This document shows, piece after piece, positions 1 to 11,703 of a stretch of 64,000 nucleotides of DNA. The stretch comes from Ampullaceana balthica (taxonomy: Eukaryota > Mollusca > Gastropoda > Lymnaeidae), in the NCBI GenBank assembly GCA_944989445.1, contig CALYLW010000018.1:2274430-2338429 (forward strand), given 5' to 3'. The notes under the pieces were generated by a model, which saw only the letters and a program-made list of their open reading frames with translations, did no database searches and had not been told where the DNA came from. The translations under genes and the position numbers were made by a program. Positions within the stretch are counted from its first letter, which is position 1. Each line of letters begins with the position of its first letter.

Positions 1-609
1 ATTTTTTTAACGAAAAAATGTATATTATTTTCAAAAGTAAAAAAAAAGTGAGAGGTTGGGTTTTTTAAAAAAATATTTAAAATATTATTTTTAGGCTTAT
101 AGGGATAAATTTGGTATCAAATGTAAGGTAATTGAATGGACTATGCGTTGTTGAACTTGTTTCTTTGGTTTAAATTAAAAAAACTAACATAAAAGAAACT
201 AACAATGTGAAAATATGACAACAAAAATCACTAAATTTAAGGGAAAAAATTCTCAGAAGGCAAATTTATGTTAGTGCTCCATAAAAATAATAAAATCATT
301 AAAATGTAATGCAAAAATCAAATATGTAACACAAATAGGCATTTTTATGTTATAAATGTACAAAAGAATCACAAAAATTAATTTTGAATTATGTCTCATA
401 ATGTAGCTAAAGATTTGCCATAGCAACAGTATTGATCAACAAAAAAACAGCGAAGAAAATCAATAAAATAATGCTTCAAATAATAGCAAATACACCTCTT
501 CTTCGTTCATAAACAAGGAAGTACCGCTCTTCTTTGTTAAAATCTAATTTAAAAATGGCTCTTAAAAAGTTTAACCGAGAAATAGCAAAGAAACAAACAT
601 GATAGTGAA
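1..609. other. EDEM3 intron 12, no gene seen
   Basis: AT-rich sequence downstream of the last EDEM3 exon visible on the minus strand. The next exon of the gene is not found here and must lie beyond the left edge. No coding signal, RNA gene or convincing repeat boundary is visible. Confidence 0.6.
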
Positions 610-670
610 ACAACGCACAGTGCGTTGGTCCGTGCTTATGAGCACGGCGGATGAACGCAGTGTGCGTTGT
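610..670. repeat. Long imperfect hairpin
   Basis: Two arms of about 27-30 nt face each other around a short TATG loop. They share an ACAACGCACA outer part and a CGTGCT inner part, with a 3-nt length difference between arms. The patch is GC-richer than its surroundings. It may be the end of a fold-back or Helitron-type element, but no boundary was identified. Confidence 0.5.
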
Positions 671-919
671 TCCGCATCGAAAGAGTTAAAAAACTTGGTA
701 TCCCATATTAAAATACGTAAGGGCAATGAACTTCTAATGTCAATTTCTTCGGGGCCTCAGGCCTTCAATACCTTTTTTCGTATATGTTTAAGATATTTTT
801 CCCATTCACGTTATAACGATCTTGAGAAATATATCCTTGATGAAACTGAATTAAAAGGAACAGGTTTTTTGAAATTGACACCTTGCACGGGATGGGCCCT
901 GAATCCCTAAATTTCTTCT

Positions 920-1369
920 TCTATATATATAAAAAATGAAAGTTTGTGTGTGTGTGCATGTCCTTTATAGCTGACTAAACCATTCACCCAATCGTCATGA
1001 AACTTTTAGAGACTGTTGAGTAAGCTCCTTGGATGGTAAATGGACACAAAAAGTCTTTTTTTACTGCACATTAATAATTGTATTCCCTATTCAATTTTAC
1101 ACGATATTGAGAAATATAGCTTGAGTACAATGGCAATAAAAAATTTAATTAACTGTCATTTTGGGACCGGGGCCCTAAATATTGTTTCTTCTTTTGTAAG
1201 CTATTTAATTATTAATTTATTTGTCCGTTTGCTATGAAACTTGGACTATTTTTTTAGCCAACTTCCGCAAAGGTTTCTGGCAGAATTTTTTTTAAACATT
1301 CCATTCATTGGTTTCTTTAAATTTATTCATTTTTACTGAGATCGTTGCAACGCACGACGGGTCTGCTAG
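920..1369 (+). mobile_element. Non-autonomous Helitron-like element
   Basis: The left end begins TCTATATATATAAAA, the usual start of animal Helitrons. The right end has a short palindrome (CGTTGCAACG, about 1343-1352) followed by CTAG and a T, the usual Helitron 3' end. No Rep/helicase coding sequence is present, so it would depend on another element. It sits in EDEM3 intron 12. The 610-910 and 1080-1190 segments share a GAGAAATATA block and a GGGCCCTGAAT/GGGCCCTAAAT block, so related sequence may extend further left. Confidence 0.55.
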
Positions 1370-1426
1370 TTATTAATATAAAATGACAGTATGATATGCA
1401 AACATGAGCTATATTTTAAAAAATAT

Positions 1427-1502
1427 ATGTTATTTAAACAGGATAAGTATAGGCCTGACCAGATGTCCTGTGCGGCCTATACATACCCTGTTTAAATAAC
1501 AT
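1427..1502. repeat. 76-bp palindrome (hairpin)
   Basis: The outer 16 nt, ATGTTATTTAAACAGG, returns as its reverse complement at the right end. An inner pair, GTATAGGCC and GGCCTATAC, also matches. The loop is about 18 nt. The whole unit resembles a tiny fold-back element in intron 12 of EDEM3. Confidence 0.7.
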
Positions 1503-1607
1503 GTTTTTTTAATCTAAAAGCCTGATTGCAATCTCATCCATATTTTGAGCCATATTCAACACAAGATTACAACATGCACACACAAGACAACAAATATTTC
1601 CAGTTAC

Positions 1608-4600
1608 CTTGTATAAGAAGTAGGTGGACTCCAGGAACTCTGGTCTGAGTGGGTGCTGCCCCCAGTGGACCCTAAAGTCTGTTGTGAAGGCCTGCACAGG
1701 TTGCAAGACAAAATAAATTATTACAAGAACGAACTAACTTTACTACTGGTGAAATGACAGAGATGAGAAAACTAAGTCACATTTTACGGTCTCAAGATTT
1801 ATACTCTTCTGACTGAAATAAACTAATTTTAAAAATGCTAACTCTCTTTAGCCATGTTAGATTAAAAGCTGAGTAAATGTTATGTACATACTCATTTCCT
1901 GAAATATATTAAGAGGATTTCTTAAAAACAAAACTCTTGTTAATGGCGCTAACTGTTTTAAGATACCTTTTTTTTCATTAAACACTAATATGGAATTTAA
2001 TCATCCCTACGTGACATGCCTGTTTTTTCCACTTATTTTTATTTCATGAGTAACTGCGTATAATGCTCAAACTAAATTCGATTAAATTGTTTATCAAAGT
2101 TAAATGTTTATTTTATAACTAAAGAGTCCAAATAATTATAACTAAATTTGGAGGGATATAGCAGAGATAATATTTGTTTAAAATATGTTGCTATAATGTG
2201 CTGACCTCAGGTAAGAAATTATGCCTCTGGATAACTTGGTAGAGCATCTCATGAGTTTCAACGGCTGGTCCTATGTCCCCCACCAAAACCTGGACACAAG
2301 AGACAAATGAAACATTGAGCCTCACTAGAGAGATAAGATGTGAAAATCATATTCTGCTGGCTAATGGTAGTCAGTATATTAAATTCCTGTCAGCAGAAAA
2401 CGGGATGCATCCTTATTCATAAATTTAGAACATTAGTAGACATTTAAGGCTTTTGGTCATAGTGCAAGTTTTAAGTTAATATTTTGTACATGGAAAACCT
2501 AAGGAACTGCTTTACGGTGTCTTAATATATTTAATATCTGTAAGAGTCAATCAACATATCTGTCTACTCACGTGTTGTTAGCACAAATGACAGTCACAGA
2601 AAACAATTATTACCTGCAATCCTGGCCAAAAAGCCAAGAGGGCATCCATGAAGTTTTTAGCTGCACTGGTAGGTTTGTGCATGTGGACATCTACTAACAG
2701 TGGACCTTGGCTGACATATCTCATGACTGCTTCGTAATGCTGACAAAAAAACAACAAATATACAAAAGCTTAAAACTTATTACAAAATTTTTTTAAATGC
2801 TCCAACGCTACAGATAGAATGCAGATAAAATAAAAAGGGCTCCTGAATTCTTAAAATCCTGTTGTTTTTCCATCATTTTTTATTATTAATAGATATAACT
2901 GTATTTATTGATTGAAATTTAAAAAAGGGGGGTAACTACATCAGTTAAGTCTGATCCAAAGCATTCTGATCATTAATTGCCATAATAAAATGTTACAAAC
3001 GGTAAGTCTTTAAATTCACCATTGCACGTCTACTTTGTAGAGTGGCTTTCTAACAAATAAAAATGCAAAGAAACTCCAATTCTTTCAAAAATTGATTATG
3101 ACCTTATTATGTGGTGTTGGACGCACTCAAACAAATCATAATGACAAAGAAAAAGTAAAAACTGTGCACCAAAGTTAATTGTCACATTAGAGCTCTTATT
3201 TGTGTTCAGGTCAATATCAATAACCATCACTTTTCCTAGCCCTTTAAACAGTAGTGCACCTTCGTGCCATCGCTAGACATAGCCAGGGATGCTGGGGAGG
3301 CAAGTGAGTCCTTCGCTCTGCCAAATTTTGTATGGCACTACCGGGCAGTTGGAGCAGGTTGACCAGGTGTAAGCAGACACTTTAAGAGAGTAATCTCCAG
3401 CTTCGGATTAGATTACTAAAAGACCAGCTCATAAAAAGACTTGAGGGCAGGGAGAGTTTAACGCCATTACCTTGTTGAATCTTGACAGGTACATATCATC
3501 ACCAAGCAGCACATAAGCTTTTAAGACATACTCGTAGTAGGAATCAATCCCAGCACCAACTCCACTTTCTGGCAGGGAGAATATAATAATAATAATAATA
3601 TAATAATAATTTGACAACTTATATAGAGCAGTACCACAGCAACATGCTGGGCTCATAGCGCTTCACATAAAAATATTAGCACACATATTTTTATAAATGG
3701 ATTCAATTTAAAACATTTATAGCCTAATTAAACAAAACATTTAAAGACATGGTGGTACACATAAGCTACATTTATCAGTCAGAGAAATGTTTGATTGTTA
3801 ATTTGGAAAGTTAAGTTTTAAAATGTTCAGTTTTAAAAACTTTAGAACTTGTAACATTAGCAAATTATTAAAACTGGTTTAATTGATGTATTTCTCAAAA
3901 TGAACTGCAAGTTTACTGTTATTTAAGCTCTCTGCATGCAAAGAGAAAACCAATAAATATTTTACTTTAAACTACAAACTATTTACCTCGCCTGATCCAA
4001 TCTCCACTGTGAATATTGATAACCATCCCCATTAAATTATTGCTTCTGTGTCTCTGAGACCAAAGGTAATCCATGGCTTTTCTGCTCTTCTCCTGAAATA
4101 AAGATATAAAAATTTAACACTGGGCCATAAAATTAATTTTCAATCTCTAACATTATGGTGAAATTTGCAAAACTATGCGTATTGTAAAGCCAGTGTTTTA
4201 TATTTTTTGTCCCTGGAAACAAACTCCATATGACATACACAATCAAAGTGATGTCTTTGAAACAGAAATGCTAACATACTTCGTAAATTCCGATGCCTGT
4301 GAGCCTGGAGAGGGCAGCAAACTCCAGAATCATGGTCCCGGCACAAGATGTGCAGGTGTCTCTGTTAGAACTGGCAATTTTTGGGGTGATGCCATGCTTC
4401 AGGTTGACCTATGAGCAAAGGAAGAAAAAAAAATGTAGTGCAAAATCAGCAATGGGCTAACAGCAGTACTGATGAGTGTTATAACAAGGAAATAAGAACA
4501 TGTACCACACAATCAGCAATGGGCTAACAGCAGTACTGATGAGTATTATTGTTATATAAATTATAATTAAGAAATACTATATGTTTTCTTTTTTAAAATT

Positions 4601-7600
4601 AAGTTAAATGTCAACCAGCATCTCTTGAATTTGATTGAAAAATGTGTATTTCCATTGAGAACTGTCAGAATGATGTCCCACTGAAATTCAGTAATTCTTT
4701 CTGGTATGGGAATGTATATTTCAATTGAGAACTGTCAGAATGATGTCCCACTGAAATTCAGTAATTCTTTCTGGTATGGGAATGTATATTTCCATTGAGA
4801 ACTGTCAGAATGATGTCCCACTGAAATTCAGTAATTCTTTCTGGTATGGGAATTCTTCACCTCTCATAAGAGCAAACAACAAAACATTATCAATTAAGGA
4901 AGTAAAATCGCTTATGGAAAAAATTCCTTTAATTGAAGATGTATCTCAAGCAATATTCAATAGCCAAATTTGAAGAATGTCTGGGAGAAAATGCCAACTG
5001 CTCTTTACAGAACATAAGACCAATGCAACTTATTGAGTACCATGATGAATGAATTTTGAACTTGAGAAATACTTATAAAATATTTGTCTTCTTAAGAATA
5101 TGTGATTATATCCTGAAAATCAACATTTATAAATAAAACTTAAAACGTTTTTATTTATTAGCATCAGTGAATGAACCTAATCTTATTTTAGTGACAGATT
5201 TGAATCATTTCAAGAAAATTATTACTTTACACTCAGAGTTGATTAATCATTTTCCCCTAACAGAAAAATGGCAAAATAAAGTAGAAAAACATTTAAATAC
5301 AAATCTAATTAGTATCATCCCATCCAATCGAGACCAAAACAGGTCAAATTTTTTAAAAATGTCTAACTTTATTTTTTAAAATCATGTCAATAATAATTGA
5401 TAACTTTGTAAGTGTTATAATGAGAGAAGAGAAAATCTCATTATGAAATAAATGTGAACGACACTGCCATTGAACTAATAGCATTGAAAGCAGTGTTCCG
5501 TCTGCGGGGGAGACTCACCCTTGGATATGGTATCCCTGTGGTCGTGTTAAAGGCTGGAAGGAGCCGATCTCCCACTTCTTTGGCCATGGTAAGCAGCTCG
5601 TCTTGGTACCACATCATGGCCATCTTTTTTTTCTTGAAGTAACTGGCAGCGACATGGCCGCCTAGTAGTCCACTGGAGATGAATGAGATGAAGATATCGT
5701 ACCCAATAACAAATAATAGGGGGTAAATATACAACAGGTAAGCCATGTTCACAATGCGGACCAATTAACACATCAAATGAGATTCTTGTATTTTCTCAAA
5801 TAACAAATTAATAAGCCATTATTATTTCGATGAACAAAACAAGCAACAGATTTTTACAACCCAACAGAGTTGAAGCAAAAATTGGCTGATATCATTAAGA
5901 AGCTCTATTCTATAATTAAATACAATGGTAATTGAAATTATAAAATATTAGAAAAAATATCAAAATTACTTAATACTCATTTTAAATTTAAAAGACAAGA
6001 AAAATTGACATTTGTTGATAATAATAATAAAATAATTAATAAATCAGGTCTGGCAATTTACCCTAATATCCTAATGTTGGTCTCAAACACAGATACAACT
6101 ACGTCAGCATCAAAACGAGAGTCCTTTATAACATTTCTCACAGCCTTCTCAAAGCCAACCAGATCTCCAAGAACCTAAAATAATCATTTTTTTGCTTTAT
6201 GTTAATACAAGATGTTTTATGTTTGTTTTGCATTTTAACTGATACAAAGATCACTAAATATTTAAATGATGCTCAAGACCAGGTCTATAAATCTTGTACA
6301 GAATTTGTTTTTGAAATAACAGTGAATAAAGAGCAAATGAAGAATCATAAAATTGATTTTACAAATTTGTTTTCTTATAAAAGAGCAATATAAGAAATAA
6401 ACTCACTGCTAGAGTGTCCAAAGCGTCTATTAATGTCAAGGTGAAACTGGAAATAAAACAAGTATGGCAATTTAATAATAACTTTTTTTTGTAACATCTA
6501 CGTCTAAGTAAACATTTAAATAAGAAAGTCTATGATATTATATCTTTATTATTTATATTACTTTTTGTAACATCTATGTCAAGCTAGACATTTAAATAAG
6601 AAAGTTTATATATTATATCTTTATAATTTATATTAATTTTTGTAAACAAAAGTTGTGACTTACTTGCCCAAAGAGTCGTCTATGTCACCACGAGAGGGTT
6701 CAGAACCTCTATATCTGCCCTTGCATGACAACGGCATCAGCTCATCGGCTGGGTATGCGTGATCCTTTGGTTAAAATTTAATGAGTTATGTATTAAGTAT
6801 TTATTAAGCTCAGCAAATTCATGGAGACTATGACTCAAACTAGATTGGTTTGTCAAAAAAGTTTGAAAAAGTTTATTTATGCAGCATGTATCAAAAAATG
6901 TAACCAAAGTGTGAACAAATAATAACATACCATGTAAGCATTGTAGGCATGATAAAACATCTCTACAGACTTCTCCCTAGATTAAAAATCATTAAAGAAA
7001 TAAATTTAATTGGTAACAGTAACAGTCAATAATTTCCCCCATTTGCAATTGCAAAATATTAAAAATGAATGCATTAAAGGTGGTACAAACTATGGCAATG
7101 GGAGGCCAAACATTATTATAGTTTGTGTGCCAAAAATTGTATAAATATAATTATTGCTGCATGCCAATAGACCTGCCTTTGACTTAGCTGTTCAGTAATG
7201 TTTTGCTTTTGTCATATCGGGGATGAGCCATGCAATATTATCTATATGCCAAATGTGGCACTCAAGGTTCACCACCCCTGGATTGTGAGATGATAGAGCT
7301 GATCTATTTGCCCAAGTTTGAATGGCAGATCTTTCAACCCAATAAAACATGCCTCGAGAGTAGCTGTCTGAGCTATATATCAGCTTATTACATTGCGTGG
7401 AGAGTAAAGAGAGCTATGTGTATTAAAAAGTGTGTATTTCGATGAATTAATTAGATTGACAAGTATTCTCTTATTATTCTGTTAAATTATCAAATTTTAT
7501 AATTTATGCTCTCTAGTAATTCTATAATATGATTGCTGTGACTCTATTAAGTGATATACAAAAGGACTGAAGATATCCAATTAAAACAATAGCAGATTTA

Positions 7601-9522
7601 GCCTAACATGCATGACTTCAGTTATTTGTTAGTCCCGTTAGTCATCCAGTACTTAGTGATAATATGTGAGGTAATATTGAAACATCTATTTGGACACAAT
7701 GCAAGACTAATAATTATAATCATGACATTTTAACACTGTGATCATACTTTACTGGACACCTTTGACTAAACTCTTTTATTTTCCTTTTTCATTAATTCAC
7801 CAGTCATCTCTGAGAAAATACATGGTCAATAAAAGGCATCTTTCATCATTGAATTGACTCAACTTTCAATTTATGCCCTTTTCATATTAAATATGATCCA
7901 TTGAATTTATTGATCTACATGTGTTTCAAATTTCATATCATTAGAAGTTTTACAAATGTGCAATAGTTACATTTTATCAGCATATCCTAGGTCACGCTGA
8001 CTTTCTTTGTAACAAAGCCTCTTTTTATAGCATAAGTTGCCAATTCTTAGGAAAATTCAATGATTACATGCATGCACGACGACTCTCTAACCCTCCTCCC
8101 GCCCCCTTCACCAAAGCGAGTATGTGCAAACGAGCATGACGAATGACCCTCGCTGGGGTCGACCAATATCTCGAGACCAACAATGGTCCTTGCGTTCACT
8201 TGCATTTTCCTTCACAGAATAACGTGAGATTGGTAGTGTACTGGTAATGATGACCGCCTTATACGGGGAAGGTCTTGGGTTCAAGCCCCAGCAAAAACAT
8301 TGTTTTTTTTTAAAATTTTTAAAAATGTCTGTTTGTGCCCGTTCTTTTACCCCTTATTGCCAACATGGCTGACCCTCGCTAGGGTCGGCCAATCACAGTT
8401 TATTGTTGGCAAGCTAATGTGGTAAAGGCAAGGGTGGTGGGAAGGTAGGTAACTCCAGCGCAAATGTCTCGAAACCAACAATGTGTCGGCAGCCCCAGCC
8501 CCCCCCCCAATCAACCTTCACTCGCGTTGTTTTGATTTCTTCGTGCTGTAGTTTGTGTCCGTTCTTTCTCCACTTTCTTTGCACTCTCCATGAGCAAGTC
8601 TGCGGCGTATGCTACGCCGCGGGGCGTCTAGTATATATAATTTATAATAAAGTAGGCTAATTAAACTAGCCATACTCATATTTCCTGTCTCTAATAAATC
8701 TCCTAGTCTTAATGCTTTATGGGTAATCCTGCAGTTTCTACACGTATATTATTTCAAAACAAAATTTAATTTTTTCGTGAGAACTTACATTTTTAATTTT
8801 TTAAATGCATTATTATATGTTGTATTTCAGCTAATTTTTAAGTCTTTTTAATTTCTAAGGCATTTTTTCGACTCTATATAATACATAATCTGGTCACTAT
8901 ACATCCTTTACTTTTTATTCACATAGTAAAAGTATTTAATGCTTTGCAATTAGTTTTTCGTGTGTTTTGTTGAGTTTATAGAGGTTTTTAACTTAGAATA
9001 AGGTTTTTAAAAGCAGACTTCCAACAACAATGAAGATACAGAAGATAGTGAAATATACAAATTTTATTTCGTACAAATCGTCAAATAGTAATTTTATTTC
9101 AACAAAAAATAATGTTTTAATTTTAAAATAGATTTCATAATAATAAGTAATGAAGTAAGTTTGAAAAAATTTCTTGAAATATAAAATGAAAATGCGTATA
9201 AAATGCGCTGAAATAAGGGATTACCCATATATTAATTATTAATGCATTAATTAAATAAATTAAAAACAAAAAATGATGTAAGTTCTCACGAAAAAATTAA
9301 ATTTTGCTTTGAAATAATATACGTGTAGAAACTGCAGGATTACCGCTTTATGAATTTATGTATAGAAATTAACAGTTATATTGTTTTAACTTACCTTAAT
9401 TGTTTCTTTTCTTCTGGTGTTATATTTGTTGTTTGCGAAGTTTGTATCACAAGCAAAATACACGTCAACAATACCAAATAGAGCGCATAACTATTATTTC
9501 GACACTTCCCTGTTGACTCCAT
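1608..9522 (-). CDS. EDEM3: ER degradation-enhancing alpha-mannosidase-like protein 3 (5' part, 12 exons)
   Basis: GH47 mannosidase-like protein of the ER lumen; EDEM proteins trim mannose from misfolded glycoproteins and mark them for ERAD. Exons, 5' to 3': 9395-9522, 6931-6976, 6664-6764, 6407-6446, 6062-6174, 5519-5672, 4280-4408, 3987-4092, 3471-3568, 2614-2739, 2206-2289, 1608-1691. All introns are GT-AG and phases agree, giving 403 codons without a stop. The ATG at 9520-9522 is followed by a hydrophobic signal segment (about residues 13-29). GH47 landmarks are [18 protein letters not shown] (Glu136), the cysteine pair CTSC (213, 216), [10 protein letters not shown] (Asp281) and [14 protein letters not shown] (Glu393). 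These match the family's catalytic acids. Wording around [12 protein letters not shown] and [10 protein letters not shown] fits EDEM3 better than EDEM1 or EDEM2. The 3' half of the gene (rest of GH47, protease-associated domain, tail) lies outside the window. Exons 1-5 are repeated upstream. Confidence 0.93.
3583..3610. repeat. AT-rich (TAA)n microsatellite
   Basis: Short run of ATA/TAA triplets just upstream (on the gene strand) of the acceptor of EDEM3 exon 9. It makes the preceding intron end length-variable but leaves the polypyrimidine/AG acceptor intact. Confidence 0.7.
4444..4545. repeat. Two-copy direct repeat, 67-bp spacing
   Basis: A block beginning AATCAGCAATGGGCTAACAG occurs at 4444 and again at 4511, with about 34 nt nearly identical. 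It lies in EDEM3 intron 6, next to the 70-bp triplication. Confidence 0.7.
4641..4850. repeat. Three tandem 70-bp units
   Basis: Units start at 4641, 4711 and 4781 and differ at only a few positions. They lie in EDEM3 intron 6. Because 70 is not a multiple of three, the small open frame running through the third unit is not evidence for a gene. Confidence 0.85.
8060..8631 (+). mobile_element. Non-autonomous Helitron (composite), EDEM3 intron 1
   Basis: The 3' end is diagnostic: an 8-bp stem GCGGCGTA/TACGCCGC with loop TGC (8602-8620), then GGGGCGT and CTAG before a T. The interior carries two modules that share ACCCTCGCT(A/G)GGGTCG and GTCCGTTCTTT blocks with the elements at 44719-45038 and 51119-51357, so this is a local family. 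The left end is uncertain. No Rep/helicase frame is present. Confidence 0.65.
8226..8298 (+). repeat. tRNA-like segment, probable SINE or tRNA relic
   Basis: A GGTTCAAGCCC box B (about 8278-8288) is preceded by a TGGTAGTGTACTGG box-A-like stretch. The anticodon stem does not fold cleanly, so this is more likely a tRNA-derived fragment inside the Helitron than a working tRNA gene. Confidence 0.35.
8722..9344. mobile_element. Fold-back DNA transposon, 8-bp TSD, EDEM3 intron 1
   Basis: Terminal inverted repeats of about 65-70 bp begin GGTAATCCTGCAG and end CTGCAGGATTACC. The element is flanked by a perfect 8-bp target-site duplication, GCTTTATG (8714-8721 and 9345-9352). It has no transposase frame. 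An 8-bp duplication is compatible with hAT, Merlin or P-type elements; the superfamily is not settled. Its right end is only about 40 bp from the exon 1 splice donor. Confidence 0.85.
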
Positions 9523-9850
9523 TGCACAAATTCTTATAAAATTTATTTACAAAAACTGTGACGTTTCAATTGTTTCAAGGGAACTTTTAACAAACTATTA
9601 AAATACCCATAAACAAATTAAACAACACATTCTAATATTATATTCATTGGAGACCGACTGCCATGTTGTCAATAGTCAACAACTCGAGGGAAACGAGAAA
9701 AAACGCGAGTTAGACTTCAAAGTTCTTGCAAGTTGAAGAGTCCAGATTACTATTTTTATATCGTTTTCTTATTTTAATTTAATTAATAACTGCTTGTGTC
9801 GAAAGTTTAATTTTTATTATTTTTTGTATATATATATATATATATATATT
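9523..9850 (-). promoter_or_regulatory. EDEM3 upstream region (5' UTR/promoter)
   Basis: Sequence immediately 5' of the EDEM3 start on the minus strand. A CCAAT motif occurs on the gene strand around 9647. I see no full ER-stress response element (CCAAT-N9-CCACG) or obvious TATA box. The distal end runs into a TA dinucleotide tract and an hAT end. The transcription start is not determined. Confidence 0.4.
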
Positions 9851-10640
9851 TAGGGCTGCGGAAATTAACGATTAATTTCTCGATTAATCGTTAAAGAATT
9901 TTATCGATTAAAATTATTTTAATCGATAAAAAATCGATTAAAATTAAAGGAAATATTTATATATTTAAAAAAAAATTTTTTTAATAAATAATTAATTATT
10001 AATAATTACTAATAATTTATAGTCTATATATTTTTTACGTACAAACTTCTCAAGCGTAATATTATAATTTGTTTTATTAATTTATGTGGACCGGCAGACG
10101 TCAACTAAAAAATGGCTTATAGCACCCGCGCAGTTAAATTTAAACATTTAACTGGAAAGTTGAGCAAAAAATTTGTTTTTAAGCTAACTGCGGATGGCAA
10201 AGTCGAAGATGGTGAAAAAGTTTACTGTGTTCCCTGCCATAAACAATTCTCTTTTAAAGGATCAAATACATCGTTGACGTACCTAGAGCCGTCTTTACAA
10301 CCTTTTGGGCCCCAGGGCAAAGCAATAATGTTGGGCCCCTCCCCCGCAGGAATAAAAAAATAAATAAACATAATATTTATTTTTTTTAAATATTCCCATG
10401 GGTGCCGTTAACTTGCACGGTATGATACCGTGTAAGTTAGTAAAAAAATAACTTGCACGGTATGGTCCCGTGTAAGTTAGTATTTTGAACTAAATTGTAT
10501 GACAATGTGTTGATACTTGATCGGATGTTTGTGCTGAAGGTGGTACGTCAGCGATGTATTTAATCCTTTAAAAGAGAATTGTTTATGGCACTGAACATAG
10601 TAAACTTTTTCACAACATTCTAAATTGACAAAATAGGCAA
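9851..10640 (+). mobile_element. Rearranged hAT fragment with two opposed BED-finger segments
   Basis: It starts TAGGGCTGCGGAAATTAACG, the same end as the hAT at 59157. On the plus strand, 10112-10285 encodes a BED-type zinc-finger start (VYCVPCHKQFSFKGSNTSLTY); the frame then runs into unrelated sequence. On the minus strand, about 10505-10625 encodes a second version (VYYVQCHKQFSF, then NTSLTYHLQHKHP). The two halves face each other around two short hairpins. No catalytic domain is present, so it is a broken remnant. The right boundary is approximate. Confidence 0.6.
10409..10479. repeat. Two tandem hairpins
   Basis: TAACTTGCACGGTA pairs with TACCGTGTAAGTTA (10409-10439). A near copy follows at 10449-10479 with CTTGCACGG and a CCGTGTAAG partner. 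They lie between the opposed BED-finger segments. Confidence 0.7.
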
Positions 10641-10948
10641 GTTATACTAAGCAAATCTTGAATCAATGTTGATCAAATATAGGTTTTAATAATTTTTAGT
10701 TTTGAAAAGCTTCTTTCTCCGAAAGCTATAGTGATATGAATAGTTACAAGTATTCCAAGTGCAATGTGTCTGTTAGGAAAGTCACTAAGATGTTTGTTAA
10801 CTTAAAGAAACTGCAAAATCATAACAGAATCACTCTAGGTTATATCAAACTCCATGCGTGCATCTCTCCAGCAAGCATGAAACCATCAAGATCCTTGATT
10901 TCGCAGGCTGTGAGCTTTTTTGTCCAGATTCAGTATATCACTTTTTTT

Positions 10949-11338
10949 TTAATTGATGAAAGTTATAAAGAAATCCAAACGTGTCGTGGTGCTTTCGTAG
11001 TTGAAGGAGAAGATAGTTTTTCTTTTCTTCTCTATGAAAATGGGTTCAACTTCTAAGGCCGTGGCATTTTCTTTAACAATTGCTAGCTCTGTTTCAAAAC
11101 CGCCATTTCTGTAAGATTTCAACCATTTGCAAGTACATTCCATGTTGTCAACTACAGTTTCTAGATCGACAGAAATATTTTGTAATTCTTTACTGGTGTA
11201 ATTATATTGGAACAATATGTTGAAAACAAGCAATAATAGAAATAATGAAATTGACGTTCTTAAGTTGTTTGCACAATGACTCGAGTTCAATTCGAGCTTT
11301 TCGATCACTACTTTGCTCTGCAATTTCGAAAAGTGCAT
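10949..11338 (-). pseudogene. Possible hAT (ZMYM1-like) transposase fragment
   Basis: A 129-codon minus-strand frame. Its middle (KELQNISVDLETVVDN, a WLKSYRNGG stretch and FIEKKRKTIFSF) resembles the region of hAT/ZMYM1-like transposases between the catalytic core and the C-terminal dimerisation domain. I have no alignment to prove it. No catalytic residues or dimerisation motif are visible, so at best it is a fragment. The overlapping plus-strand frame at 10736-11056 looks like a shadow. Confidence 0.35.
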
Positions 11339-11528
11339 AATAGATTTCGCCTGCTAGATAGCGGTCTGCCTTTATACTTTCAACATGGTTTCCCTATCTT
11401 GTTTCACAAAGTGGTTTCACAGAAATGATTCGAACATACTTGGAAAGGATAGCCCATCGCTAATTTTTTGTGCAAATTGACGTACAGTATCATTATAGTT
11501 ACATGATACTGATAAATGTTAATGTAAG

Positions 11529-11703
11529 CAGGGCCGGCCTAAGGCCATTGGAGGCCCTAGGCGAAGTGAAATTAGTGGCCCTAAATGTAATAGAAAATAA
11601 AAAATAAATATGGAAAGATTCTTGTGCGAGGCCCGACTAATGATGAGACTAATTGGAGGCCCTAGGCGGCTGCCTAGTTTGCCTATGCCTAAATTCGGCC
11701 CTG
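11529..11703. mobile_element. 175-bp MITE (CAGGGCCGG ends)
   Basis: It begins CAGGGCCGGCC and ends CGGCCCTG, and includes a repeated GGAGGCCCTAGGCG block. A close relative lies at 43028-43204. The ends look hAT-like, but I could not find an 8-bp target-site duplication. Confidence 0.7.

Noticed and set aside
3240..3420. Possible second SINE in EDEM3 intron 9
   Set aside because: GC-richer and structured-looking, but no box A/B or tail could be identified.
5167..5379. 70-codon frame in EDEM3 intron 6
   Set aside because: No recognised domain and no splice context on the plus strand; possibly a transposon trace but not supportable.
7230..7445. 71-codon frame, and a CACCACCCCTG end nearby suggesting an hAT MITE
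   Set aside because: I could not find a matching left end or target-site duplication, and the frame has no domain.
8226..8298. Functional tRNA gene
   Set aside because: Box B is good, but the anticodon arm and acceptor stem do not form properly, and it sits within a transposon.
10736..11056. 106-codon plus-strand frame
   Set aside because: No recognisable domain; it overlaps the more transposase-like minus-strand frame.
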